Source: Algoriphagus marinus (GTDB taxonomy: Bacteria; Bacteroidota; Bacteroidia; Cytophagales; Cyclobacteriaceae). From it: DNA of 64,000 nt. How positions within the stretch are numbered: position 1 is the stretch's first letter; every line of letters begins with the position of its first letter. Shown here in pieces: positions 17,674 to 25,255 of the stretch. The position numbers and the translations under genes are program-made. Below the pieces are notes generated by a model, which was not told the DNA's origin, searched no databases, and was given only the letters and a program-made list of their open reading frames with translations. The stretch is taken from contig NZ_MSPQ01000001.1 in NCBI RefSeq assembly GCF_001936475.1, positions 744,001 through 808,000 of the forward strand, in the 5' to 3' direction.

Positions 17674-17921
17674 GTCGTTGGAGTTTTTTAAAAATTAGTA
17701 CTGGAAAAATAGGGGATTTTTAGGAAATGAGAAGGGGTTGTTCTTAAAAATATGGATTTTAGTTGGGAGAGAAATTTCCATAACAACTATTTGATCAATT
17801 GCAAAATGACCTTGATAAGGGGAAGGAATTATAAAACCATCCCAGTATTCAGAGTGTTTTGGCTAAGTTTAGCCTGATATTTCACAGCCAACGGAGGGAA
17901 TTGCAAATTCTATTTGATAGT

Positions 17922-18024
17922 AAAGCGTAGTTACAAACTACGCTTAGACTAACGATCTGACTACACCCAGACGGGGGCAAGCAAACTACGCTTAGATAAC
18001 GATCTGACTACACCCAGACAGGGG
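17922..18024. repeat. family A repeat copy 7 (one full plus one partial unit in tandem)
   Basis: A full 55-bp unit (17922-17976) is followed directly by a second unit lacking the left palindromic arm (17981-18024). It ends 6 bases from the stop codon of the membrane protein gene at 18031. The rest of the gap 17674-17921 shows nothing recognisable. Confidence 0.75.
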
Positions 18025-18030
18025 CATTTG

Positions 18031-18585
18031 TCATTCACTAAAGTCCATATACTCAATTCCCCAAAAACCTGATTTTGTTTCTACAGATATTTGGTCGCCA
18101 ACATCAAGATTCTCGAAAGAATTCTTATTTACTCTGATTGAGACCCTATCTAAATTAGGCTTCCATGATTTAACATCTAAATAAAACGAATTCCTAGATC
18201 TGCCTTTTCTAACCTTCACGCTTTTCTTTTTATATATAATGTCAACATTTCGGAACACGGGTAGAGAATCATCGAAAACAACATTTGTATATCCGATTGA
18301 AAATATTATAAAACCAGGTAGAAAGAATAACGAGGCGACAAAAATTTTAATGAAATCCAAGTATTGACCACTATTGTTAATAAATTTGAACAGGTAAATA
18401 AAAATAATTGCACCAACTAGAATTGAAACTAATAGCCCAATAATTCCAAACTTTATAAAGATATCGTCAACCTCCTCGATGTTTAAAACGAAAAAGTATA
18501 ATACTGAAAAAATCAGAAAGAGTGGTAAAATAAGTAGGTACACAAAAAACATATAAATATCAAATACTTTTTCTTTGTTTTTCAT
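18031..18585 (-). CDS. hypothetical membrane protein
   Basis: 184 residues: three hydrophobic segments (about 10-33, 44-68 and 82-100), then a soluble domain of ~80 residues with basic patch KKKSVKVRKGRSRNSF and a beta-rich end (VGDQISVETKSGFWGIEY). I do not recognise a family. The C-terminal strands resemble small beta-barrel domains found after membrane helices. Strongly AT-rich, located between an AbiC-like gene and the MmeI-like gene and directly followed by repeat units, so it probably belongs to the acquired defence-type genes. Confidence 0.7.
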   Translation of the reverse strand: MKNKEKVFDIYMFFVYLLILPLFLIFSVLYFFVLNIEEVDDIFIKFGIIGLLVSILVGAIIFIYLFKFINNSGQYLDFIKIFVASLFFLPGFIIFSIGYTNVVFDDSLPVFRNVDIIYKKKSVKVRKGRSRNSFYLDVKSWKPNLDRVSIRVNKNSFENLDVGDQISVETKSGFWGIEYMDFSE

Positions 18586-18692
18586 AAGTATATGTTTTAA
18601 TGATTTTGAAAAAAAAATTTGCAGACTAAAAATTTAAAAAAATATAGAAATCAATTTAATTTTAACATCAATTAATGATTGGTATAAATATT

Positions 18693-18746
18693 AAAGCGTA
18701 GTTACAAACTACGCTTAGACGAACGATTTGACTACACCCAGACGGG
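18693..18746. repeat. family A repeat copy 8 (near-consensus)
   Basis: Same 54-55-bp unit as at 13278 and 17922 with two or three base changes, ending 9 bases from the stop codon of the AbiC-like gene (18756). Confidence 0.75.
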
Positions 18747-18755
18747 ACAGAGTTT

Positions 18756-19661
18756 TTAATATTCTTCGTATTCATATTCCATTGGAAAAAATTTCTTCGG
18801 AGAATACCCATCACAATAGTCTTTTGGGATATTTTTAAGGAACTCATACTTATTTACATATCTTCGCTCTATCCATTTGTTACCAAATCGTGAAATAATA
18901 TTAAAGAAAATTATATAAAGTTCAGGATTTGACAATTGTGCCCTGTAAATCTTTATTAGCTCTTTTTTTTCTCCATCGCTCATTAAATCCGAGTTGTCAA
19001 TAAGTTTTATTGCATTATACATATTTCTAAAATACGTACTCAAATTAGTCTGATTGGTTCTTCCAATATTGATATTGGGCTTGTTTTCAATTTCCTTAAT
19101 TATTTCTTTTATTATAATCTGTGATTTGTCATACCTATTGAGTTTTTCAGAGATAAAATCATTCCAACTTCCTTGTAAACCATAAAAGAAAATTATGTAT
19201 GCAATGTCTATAATATCCGTATCCTTAAGTCCAAGCTTTTTCTTTTTGTCAATTTCATTGATTAGGCTTAACAGTCTTTTCAATTGTATTTTGTAAACAA
19301 CAAAAGCTCTTCTGCCTACTTCAAAATTATCTTTTTTTGTGTCAAGGTTTGGCACACTAATCTGCGACACATTTTGGTTGTGGTAATCTATCATTTTAAA
19401 GAAATTGTCTTTAAGTGAGGTTTTTCTGTTTTCAACATTCTGGCTAACTATTGTATAAACAATTAAAACCACACTTAAAATTGCAAATATTGTTCCTACA
19501 AATCCTCCAAAAAAACTTCCAAAATCAGATGCTAATTTTCTATCTATCAACATAGAAGTATTGAAATATACTTTATTGAAAACAATAAATAAGGTCAATA
19601 TTACACCCACTATTGTAAGAAGATAACCTGTTAATTTTAGAAATTTTAAAAGCTTTATCAA
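18756..19661 (-). CDS. AbiC-like putative phage abortive infection protein
   Basis: 301 residues. Two N-terminal membrane helices (about 8-29 and 47-70) separated by a short loop are followed by a helical cytoplasmic domain containing SLKDNFFKMIDYHNQNV, YFRNMYNAIKLIDNS and YRAQLSNPELYIIFFNIISR. This last pattern is the hallmark of the putative AbiC family, which is linked to abortive infection in lactococci and found in many defence islands. Role here is inferred from the family and the context. Among the most AT-rich genes of the window; followed at once by a family A repeat. Confidence 0.75.
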   Translation of the reverse strand: MIKLLKFLKLTGYLLTIVGVILTLFIVFNKVYFNTSMLIDRKLASDFGSFFGGFVGTIFAILSVVLIVYTIVSQNVENRKTSLKDNFFKMIDYHNQNVSQISVPNLDTKKDNFEVGRRAFVVYKIQLKRLLSLINEIDKKKKLGLKDTDIIDIAYIIFFYGLQGSWNDFISEKLNRYDKSQIIIKEIIKEIENKPNINIGRTNQTNLSTYFRNMYNAIKLIDNSDLMSDGEKKELIKIYRAQLSNPELYIIFFNIISRFGNKWIERRYVNKYEFLKNIPKDYCDGYSPKKFFPMEYEYEEY

Positions 19662-19718
19662 TGTATGCTGAAATTATAATATTTGGTTTAAATAGTCATG
19701 ATCTACGGATTGTTTTTT

Positions 19719-20855
19719 TTATTGTTTTTCAACCGATTTTAGTCGATAATTTGTTTTTTCTTTTTCAGTTACTTTCATAGCTTCAATTATTTCCTCACAG
19801 ATAAATTTGTAGCGAACTGTTTCAAGTGTTATCCCGTCCAATAAGTGCCCTTCAGAATCTCCTGTATAATCTTTTCCATCTTCTTCATTTGTAATCCTCC
19901 AACTACCTCTTTCAACGTCAGCTTGTTTTACCAAACCAATGAATTCTTTTATTTCTTCTAAAAGTTCATCTTTTAAGTCTAATATCTCCTTGACTCTAGT
20001 AGCGTATTGTTGATTTATAGTTCTAGTATGAATAATTTGTGAACTGGGTGAAAGCCATTTGTACTTAAAAGTTATATTACGATTAATGATTTTTTCTATT
20101 AATTTTCGATAATTACTTATCGCATGACCTTTTATTTGCCTTAATGATTCTATCAACTCCTCTTCATTTTCGGTATATGTTATTATATCATCAATTCGTC
20201 TTAAACCCTCTTCAATTATACTAGTTCCAAATAGGTCTTTATTTGAACGAGAGACTAAGTGGAGATTAAAAGATCCTGGAGAAGCTGCAAAAGCTTCCAA
20301 TTTGTAGTTTGTGGGAATAATAAAACTCTTTTTCTCTTTTATATTCGAGTTAAGAATAGACTTTTTATAGGCGTTTTCAACTAATGCTTGATATAGTTTT
20401 GAAAAGTCTCCAAGGTCATCAATCGGTATACTTTGATTATTATTTTGGTCAGAAAGTGATAAATGAACAATCACATTGTTATGCTCGACAACCTCATGTC
20501 TAATAAGCTCATCTTGTTGTTCTTCTGAAAAGTAGCAATCAATTTCAGGAAGATATTCTTCACTTAATCCATCATTTGAGTAAAAAGAAATCTCAAACTC
20601 TTGGTTACTTGCGTCTTTAGATAGCCACCATTCAGGTAATTCAGGATTTATAAATATATCTCTTAGGTCAACTTTACCATTCAAATATTGATAAAGTCTC
20701 TTTTTTGATATAGCGACGCAGTGATATTGGTATTGCTCAACTTCAAGTTCAGTTAGAAGGCATAAATAGTCTAGGCCTGAATTATCCTGTGCTAAGAATA
20801 ATTCGGGAAAGTCGTGGAATACTAAAATGCGATCAATATGTAATTTGCGTTTCAT
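19719..20855 (-). CDS. hypothetical protein (DUF6575-like), part of an overlapping pair
   Basis: 378 residues, soluble. The opening LHIDRILVFHDFPELFLAQD followed by YLCLLTELE and LYQYLNGKVDLRDIFINPEL recalls a domain I know as DUF6575, a family of unknown role; this is from memory only. The C-terminal half is helical, with a coiled-coil-like region (RVKEILDLKDELLEEIKEFI) and a final segment with ERGSWRITNEEDGKDYTGDS. Its ATG overlaps the stop of the 123-residue gene by 4 bases, showing coupled translation. No nuclease or NTPase motif is seen. Context between an AbiC-like gene and another unknown suggests a role in defence. Confidence 0.7.
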   Translation of the reverse strand: MKRKLHIDRILVFHDFPELFLAQDNSGLDYLCLLTELEVEQYQYHCVAISKKRLYQYLNGKVDLRDIFINPELPEWWLSKDASNQEFEISFYSNDGLSEEYLPEIDCYFSEEQQDELIRHEVVEHNNVIVHLSLSDQNNNQSIPIDDLGDFSKLYQALVENAYKKSILNSNIKEKKSFIIPTNYKLEAFAASPGSFNLHLVSRSNKDLFGTSIIEEGLRRIDDIITYTENEEELIESLRQIKGHAISNYRKLIEKIINRNITFKYKWLSPSSQIIHTRTINQQYATRVKEILDLKDELLEEIKEFIGLVKQADVERGSWRITNEEDGKDYTGDSEGHLLDGITLETVRYKFICEEIIEAMKVTEKEKTNYRLKSVEKQ

Positions 20856-21223
20856 TGATCAGTTATTATTGCCAAGGCTGGGTCAAATTTATCACTTCGC
20901 CACCATGAATAATGATTTGCCTTAAATGTATTTTTTATAAGACCATCTTCTATGTTCAATTCTATTTTTCCTAGTACCTTATTCTTTTGTATGGGATATT
21001 TTTTTTGTTGTAAACACTTATTTTCATCGTCCCATAATGAAACTGCCCTTAAAATACATTCTGATATACCTGCAAAAGTCCTATTAGTATTCTCTTTTCT
21101 CTGAGAGTAAAAGTCCGAACTTGTGGCGGGGTTTCCTATACACAATCTAAAGAACTCTTTGCCATCAGGAACTAAAGCGTCATTTGGTGGACAGTTATCA
21201 GGAAGTTCTTCGTACCAATTCAT
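20852..21223 (-). CDS. hypothetical protein, upstream partner of the DUF6575-like gene
   Basis: 123 residues, soluble, with an unusual Cys/Trp content (MNWYEELPDNCPPNDALVPD at the start, NHYSWWRSDKFDP near the end). Not recognised. It overlaps the following gene by 4 bases (ATGA), so both proteins are likely made in fixed ratio and may form a complex. AT-rich. Confidence 0.65.
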   Translation of the reverse strand: MNWYEELPDNCPPNDALVPDGKEFFRLCIGNPATSSDFYSQRKENTNRTFAGISECILRAVSLWDDENKCLQQKKYPIQKNKVLGKIELNIEDGLIKNTFKANHYSWWRSDKFDPALAIITDQ

Positions 21224-21367
21224 ATGTTAATGTCTGTTTTTCAAAATTATTCCCACTTTTTTATTGTTACGGCAAAACCGTCTTTACTTTTCTGTTTCGG
21301 AACGATAGATACGGTTTTACCCTTCTTTTCTGATTCCCAATATACCAACTAAACCCTTCACTCATAA

Positions 21368-21383
21368 TACCCTGTATTGGACT
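21368..21383. promoter_or_regulatory. degenerate 7-2-7 palindrome (family B site b)
   Basis: TACCCTGTATTGGACT within a longer repeat that also includes CAATATACCAACTAAACCCT upstream. Right half-site is decayed. 26 bases beyond the stop of the 191-residue gene and 145 bases before the next start. Confidence 0.3.
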
Positions 21384-21408
21384 AGCCCTCGATAGTTGGA
21401 CAATCTTG

Positions 21409-21984
21409 TTAACCATTTTCTATGTCAGTGAATTTAAAACTGTCTACAGGCACTTTTTTTATATTCCCCTCTTCTGTTTCAATGATTGCAACGGTCTTGT
21501 TTTTCCAACCACCATTTCCACCGGTTAAAAATGGATCATCTGCGAAAGTGTGGAAATAACCATGGAACCTGTCATAACTCTTCAGGTCAATTTGATACTG
21601 AAAAACAGTTACAGGACGCAAATGACTTCTAGAAGTCATTCTAGTATCTAAAATTAATGATTCTACAATTTGACTATCTGGCCAACTCCATTTTGGAAAC
21701 TTATCTTTTAATGCATTATAGACCTTGTTTGGGATTACTGTTCCTGAATAACCATCATGTCCTCTACCACTTTGATTTATTGAAAATATCTCATTATTCT
21801 TTTTATAAACATGTAGATGATATTCTCCTGTAGGATTATGAGGTTGGTGTTTTGTGTATGAATAAGGACCACCTAATGAGTTTTGTCCTTTAATTTTTGC
21901 CTCGAGAATAAGGTTGTTTTGAGCTTCAGCTAGCTCATGTATAAAAATTAAAACTCCATCTAATTCAATAAAATCTGTTGTCAT
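21409..21984 (-). CDS. hypothetical protein
   Basis: 191 residues, soluble, beta-rich. Notable stretches are TGEYHLHVYKKNNEIFSIN, a glycine-rich loop GRGHDGYSGTVI and LKSYDRFHGYFHTFADDPFL. The first two recall a polymorphic-toxin or nuclease-like fold with conserved His residues, but no family can be named. It is followed by a family B repeat unit. AT-rich, same strand as its neighbours; 185 bases separate it from the next gene, so it is probably its own unit. Confidence 0.6.
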   Translation of the reverse strand: MTTDFIELDGVLIFIHELAEAQNNLILEAKIKGQNSLGGPYSYTKHQPHNPTGEYHLHVYKKNNEIFSINQSGRGHDGYSGTVIPNKVYNALKDKFPKWSWPDSQIVESLILDTRMTSRSHLRPVTVFQYQIDLKSYDRFHGYFHTFADDPFLTGGNGGWKNKTVAIIETEEGNIKKVPVDSFKFTDIENG

Positions 21985-22054
21985 CTGTTTGGGTTAATTG
22001 CTATTAACTAATTTGTTTCTACAGTTTTTCACACCTTCTAATTTAAGATACTCT

Positions 22055-22139
22055 AGATAAAGTTTTCCGTATTTCATTCCAATCCACAATATCTCAACTA
22101 AACCCTTCTCTCACAATACCCAGTACAGGGTATATTTTC
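22055..22139. repeat. family B repeat unit (copy c)
   Basis: Unit of about 70 bp: CAATATCTCAACTAAACCCT then TCTCTCACAATACCCAGTAC and AGGGTATATTTTCT. Near-identical units occur at about 21330-21385 and 22355-22420. The palindrome TACCCAGTACAGGGTA is at 22117-22132. Confidence 0.65.
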
Positions 22140-22157
22140 TAGAAAATCCCTTTCCTT

Positions 22158-22334
22158 TCAACTTGAAATTCCCTTAACCACTTCTCCATCCACATCTGTG
22201 AGTCGGTACCTTCTGCCAAGATGCTTGAAAGTGCTTCGGTCCTGGTCGATGCCGAAGAGGTGAGGTAGGATTGCTTGTAGGTCATGTACAGATACCGGGT
22301 CTTTGACCACATTGTAGCTAAAGTCATCGGTCTC
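22158..22334 (-). pseudogene. 3' remnant of a DUF1501-type gene, copy 1
   Basis: The reverse strand reads ETDDFSYNVVKDPVSVHDLQ, AILPHLFGIDQDRSTF, GRRYRLTDVDGEVVKGI and a stop (TGA) at 22158. This is the C-terminal signature of DUF1501 (sulfatase-like) proteins, where a DDF-x-N-x-V, HDLHATILHLLG, GRDYRLTDVHG pattern closes the protein. Only ~58 of the usual ~450 residues remain; an in-frame stop lies just upstream (22335). Another reading frame open through here (22139-22372) is a shadow. Confidence 0.7.
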
Positions 22335-22354
22335 TCAGGTTTTACTTTTCTTTT

Positions 22355-22420
22355 CCAATCCCCAATATCCAAACTAAATCCTTCACTAACAATACCCAGT
22401 ACAGGGTATATTTTCTAAAA
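22355..22420. repeat. family B repeat unit (copy d)
   Basis: Second near-identical unit, with TACCCAGTACAGGGTA at 22393-22408, lying between the two DUF1501 remnants. Unit plus remnant form a tandem duplication of about 270 bp with copy c. Confidence 0.65.
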
Positions 22421-22424
22421 ATCC

Positions 22425-22560
22425 CTAAAATCTACTGTGGAAAACTGCTTTTGCATTAAGTTGAAACCTCCTTCCACATCCCACAGGCGGTTTGAAAGTA
22501 CTGCGGTTCGGAGCTATGCCGAATGGATGGGCTAGGGTTGCTAATAGTCTTCTAGACTTA
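22425..22560 (-). pseudogene. 3' remnant of a DUF1501-type gene, copy 2 (more decayed)
   Basis: The reverse strand reads LLATLAHPFGIAPNRSTFKP, then GCGRRFQLN and a stop at 22425. It aligns with copy 1 over LQAILPHLFGIDQDRSTFKH and GRRYRL, at DNA level too, but has small deletions and a changed frame at the end. The rest of 22561-22658 holds nothing clear. Confidence 0.5.
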
Positions 22561-22658
22561 GCGGCTTATTAAAAAATAGGCTAGCCGAAATCAGCTGTCT
22601 CGACTGAAGTAAAGCTGGCATTCTTAATTGAATACCAGTATAAAAATCCTCTTAAGTA

Positions 22659-23081
22659 TCAGGTGCTCAAAATAACTTCCCCCGGAGATTCTACATCGCC
22701 CTTATCTTCTGCGGTGATAAAAATTGAGCTTGGTTTGGAAGGGGTCACCGTAAATAAGGATCCTATATAGGCCTTGGAAAAGAAGCCGGTAAAGATCCGT
22801 AACTGACCGATGTTTTTGGTCTCCTGGTCTTGGGTGGTCATCCAGACTACATAGATTTCCTTAGGTGGATTCAGTTGATCTGCAGGGACTAAGTGGCTTA
22901 CTTCTATTTCTATGGTATGATTTTTATTTTTATCGCGATGCAATCGGATGGAGCCTTTGGCTTCAGGAATCATACTTGAACCCGAAAAAGTCATTTTCTT
23001 CGGACGATTGAAAAATGAATAGGCTGCAAGGGCCACTAACCCTAAGCCTATCAATTTTGGAGCGAGCTGTATTTTTTTCAT
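22659..23081 (-). CDS. small membrane-anchored or exported protein, anti-sigma-like C-terminal domain
   Basis: 140 residues from the ATG at 23081, preferred over a Met 54 bases earlier because it starts directly with a basic, then hydrophobic N-terminus (PKLIGLGLVALAAYSFF). The remainder is a beta-sandwich-like domain with IEIEVSHLVPADQLNPPKEI, YVVWMTTQD, IGQLRIFTGFF and a closing VESPGEVILST. The pattern of an end such as P-x-GEVVLS is shared with RskA-like extracellular anti-sigma domains, but no ZAS domain precedes it. Function unknown. Confidence 0.7.
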   Translation of the reverse strand: MKKIQLAPKLIGLGLVALAAYSFFNRPKKMTFSGSSMIPEAKGSIRLHRDKNKNHTIEIEVSHLVPADQLNPPKEIYVVWMTTQDQETKNIGQLRIFTGFFSKAYIGSLFTVTPSKPSSIFITAEDKGDVESPGEVILST

Positions 23082-23200
23082 GGTTTTGATGTTTTGAATC
23101 AATGATATCTCGAAAAATTTTATGTCTATATCCACTATTCTGCCAACAAACTAAAGCACCCCAATGGAATTGGGTAAAACCTTAATTTTCGGTTCATCCC

Positions 23201-23297
23201 CACACCCGACACCCGACATCCCACCCCTGACACCCGACATCGGTCATCTGACACCCTACATCCGACATCCCACATCGGTCATCCGACATCCCCCATC
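23201..23297. repeat. short tandem repeat of GACACCC / GACATCC / CGGTCAT words
   Basis: About 95 bases built from GACACCCGACATCC-like 14-mers and CGGTCATCCGACATC variants, immediately behind the HPF-like gene stop (23298). Looks like slipped-strand expansion; no coding potential. Confidence 0.75.
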
Positions 23298-23612
23298 TCA
23301 ATAGTTTTTCTCGCGCTCCTGAATGCTTTCAAGGGAATTTCTGAGTAGTTCCAATGCGCCGGATAGCGCCAATTCCACTGTATCATCCTGATAGGAAACG
23401 GCAATTGGTTGCTTGCCTTCCACCCGGGCTTCCAGCAAGCAGCGTTTATCTTTTAAGCTACTTTTACTCCCGTTTTCGTCCGACAAGTGAACTTCTATTC
23501 TCGTAATATGAGATTCAAATCCTTCTAAGTCGCTGTGAATTATAGCGGAAAAGTGCTTTTCAGCTTTAGCGTCCACACGGAGGTTATGGTCTGTATTTAA
23601 TTGAATTATCAT
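23298..23612 (-). CDS. HPF/RaiA-like ribosome-associated protein
   Basis: 104 residues, beta-alpha-beta-beta-beta-alpha order typical of the S30AE/HPF domain: MIIQLNTDHNLRVDAKAEKH, ITRIEVHLSDENGSK and VELALSGALELLRNSLES. Such proteins bind the 30S decoding site and put ribosomes to rest under stress. The second strand contains an inserted charged segment and the C-terminus lacks the dimerisation domain of long HPF. Next to it, 30 bases upstream, is an acidic unknown gene; both are likely one operon of stress genes. Confidence 0.7.
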   Translation of the reverse strand: MIIQLNTDHNLRVDAKAEKHFSAIIHSDLEGFESHITRIEVHLSDENGSKSSLKDKRCLLEARVEGKQPIAVSYQDDTVELALSGALELLRNSLESIQEREKNY

Positions 23613-23642
23613 GTTTTCCTTTCTTAAGTTTTGGTTTTTGGC

Positions 23643-24161
23643 CTATCCCTTATCTTCTTCCAGATCTTCGTGATTGTCTCCGCCCAGACTGTAGTAATTG
23701 TTTTCCTCGTCCTCACTGCCCACACTTTCTTGTTGATCATCCAACTCTGATCCCGGCACATCCAAATCATCCCCAGACATATCGTCCTCGAAATCTTTCT
23801 CATTCAAGGGGCGTCTTTTTTCGTTTGGACTTTTGTTTTTAGAAAGATCCTCAGGGTTCAAATTCATTTCTTTCTTGCCTTGACTGTAGATGTCCTCAGA
23901 AGGTGGGTAGAGTGGATATCCAGGTAATGTTGATTTTTCAATATTTTTCCTGGGCACTTTTTCCCCATGGGTTTTGGCGTACTCATAGACAAGCTCCTCC
24001 AGCGAATGATAGTAATCTTCGAGGCCTTTGGTAGTGACCTCATCTTTTCCTGGATCATTAAATGGTATTTCAGAAATGTATTTAGTTAGCTCGGGGTATT
24101 TCCGGTAAATTAGATTAGTGATATTCCGAATATCCTGATCCCAGTCTTCTTTTGTTCTCAT
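23643..24161 (-). CDS. conserved acidic hypothetical protein
   Basis: 172 residues. A helical N-terminus (IRNITNLIYRKYPELTKYIS) is followed by a low-complexity region containing LPGYPLYPPSEDIYSQGKKE and a strongly acidic tail (about 45 residues, half Asp/Glu). The PGYPLYPPSEDIY motif occurs, as far as I recall, in a Bacteroidota family of unknown role found with stress and HPF-like genes. Probably disordered in its second half. Upstream gene of the pair with the HPF-like protein. Confidence 0.65.
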   Translation of the reverse strand: MRTKEDWDQDIRNITNLIYRKYPELTKYISEIPFNDPGKDEVTTKGLEDYYHSLEELVYEYAKTHGEKVPRKNIEKSTLPGYPLYPPSEDIYSQGKKEMNLNPEDLSKNKSPNEKRRPLNEKDFEDDMSGDDLDVPGSELDDQQESVGSEDEENNYYSLGGDNHEDLEEDKG

Positions 24162-24521
24162 GGCTCTTAATTTTTTAAGGAAAAATATTTTTTATCAGTT
24201 AAGATCAATTTCACCATTGCTTTATTTCATTTTTCTAAAATCAGAAAGTGATGATGATTCATTGATATTTTCTTTTTTCAGTAGAAAAAGAAGGCTATTT
24301 AAACCAATGATGTAAAGTGTATTCCGAATCCCTCAAAGGTTATGATTCTATCATATGGGTATTAAGGAAGGATTCTTATGGATAAAATAGTTACTTCTTT
24401 GTTTAATATGTCTTGTTTGCAAAAACATATAAGTAATTAAAAACTAATTCATTTTTCAAAGTGCAAATCCCTGGGGTTTTCAAGATGATGCGTTCTGTCG
24501 CTTCTTTTTGGTACCAGGAAT
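24162..24521. other. AT-rich non-coding gap
   Basis: No frame, hairpin or RNA gene that I can support; only the leader of the acidic gene on its left side. Confidence 0.3.
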
Positions 24522-24934
24522 TTACAGTTCCTCAAATAGTGACTTCGTTCCGGCCACTATTACCTCGGACTCATTGTCTTTTATCGACAAACTCCTTGCA
24601 ATGGCATCTCTGATAGGTTTTTGCTCAATCAGAAGCTGAGATTCTGATTTGATTTTAAGGCTATTGCTTATCCCTTGAATGCCTTTAGGGTAATTTACGA
24701 TATTTTTTGCAGCAACTCATTGATATTCCCAGGGAAGTTTGCGATCTAAATTAGCCCAGCCCTTAGTTACTTTCACGGTTACCTTATCCTCCACCAGTTC
24801 AAGCGCATATTCATGAAGAACGTCTCTTATTTATTCTAATACCCCTCTTTGATGGAGTCTACCAACTCCACTTTGCGCAATTCTAATTTGCGGTAAGGAA
24901 TTTTTATTTTATCCAGCACTGATGCTACGGTCAT
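24522..24934 (-). pseudogene. decayed BON-domain protein gene
   Basis: On the reverse strand the frame reads VLHEYALELVEDKVTVKVTK then GWANLDRKLPWEYQ, a TGA, then VAAKNIVNYPKGIQGISNSL and IKSESQ, ending in ISK-like residues before TAA at 24522. This is a BON domain (GxVTLxGxVxWxYQ, AAxxxVxxLxGVxxVxN) interrupted by an in-frame stop. A further piece upstream (MTVASVLDKIKIPYRKLELR, 24836-24934) is in another frame. Multiple BON domains are usual in this family, so this is a truncated, frameshifted relic. Confidence 0.65.
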
Positions 24935-25255
24935 TTTGCAACAGAGGAATACTATTGTATGTAGAGCTTCATATGCTGGATGACCTTGTTTTTCATTACG
25001 CCAAAGATGATCGTTGGGGCAGTAGGCCTTAGGATTTTAATTCCGGTTCGAGTAGATCTTCTTATCACAGACAGGCATAGATCATTGAACTTACTCGACC
25101 TGAATTGATTAAATCAATAGAAACTCGGGAAGAAAAGAAGTATCAATAATTGAACTTCAAGACACCTTTTGAAAAATTATGTTATTTGAAAATTTATAAG
25201 TACCTTAAATACAATTATTTAAGATTTTTTTCTAACAGGTTTAAACTTCAACTTT
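24935..25255. other. non-coding leader of the CAP-domain gene
   Basis: AT-rich; no gene seen. The 110 bases before 25256 contain no clear promoter match. Confidence 0.3.

Noticed and set aside
13278..18746. Family A repeats as CRISPR or attC sites
   Set aside because: Only single copies between genes, no spacer structure, and no GTTRRRY / RYYYAAC pair flanking a suitable stem.
22139..22372. Open reading frame of 77 codons on the reverse strand
   Set aside because: It runs in another frame through the DUF1501 remnant and the repeat; the recognisable protein signal is in the alternative frame.
23201..23297. Possible CRISPR array
   Set aside because: The repeated words are direct, only 7-14 bases long, with no spacers of constant size; simple tandem repeat.
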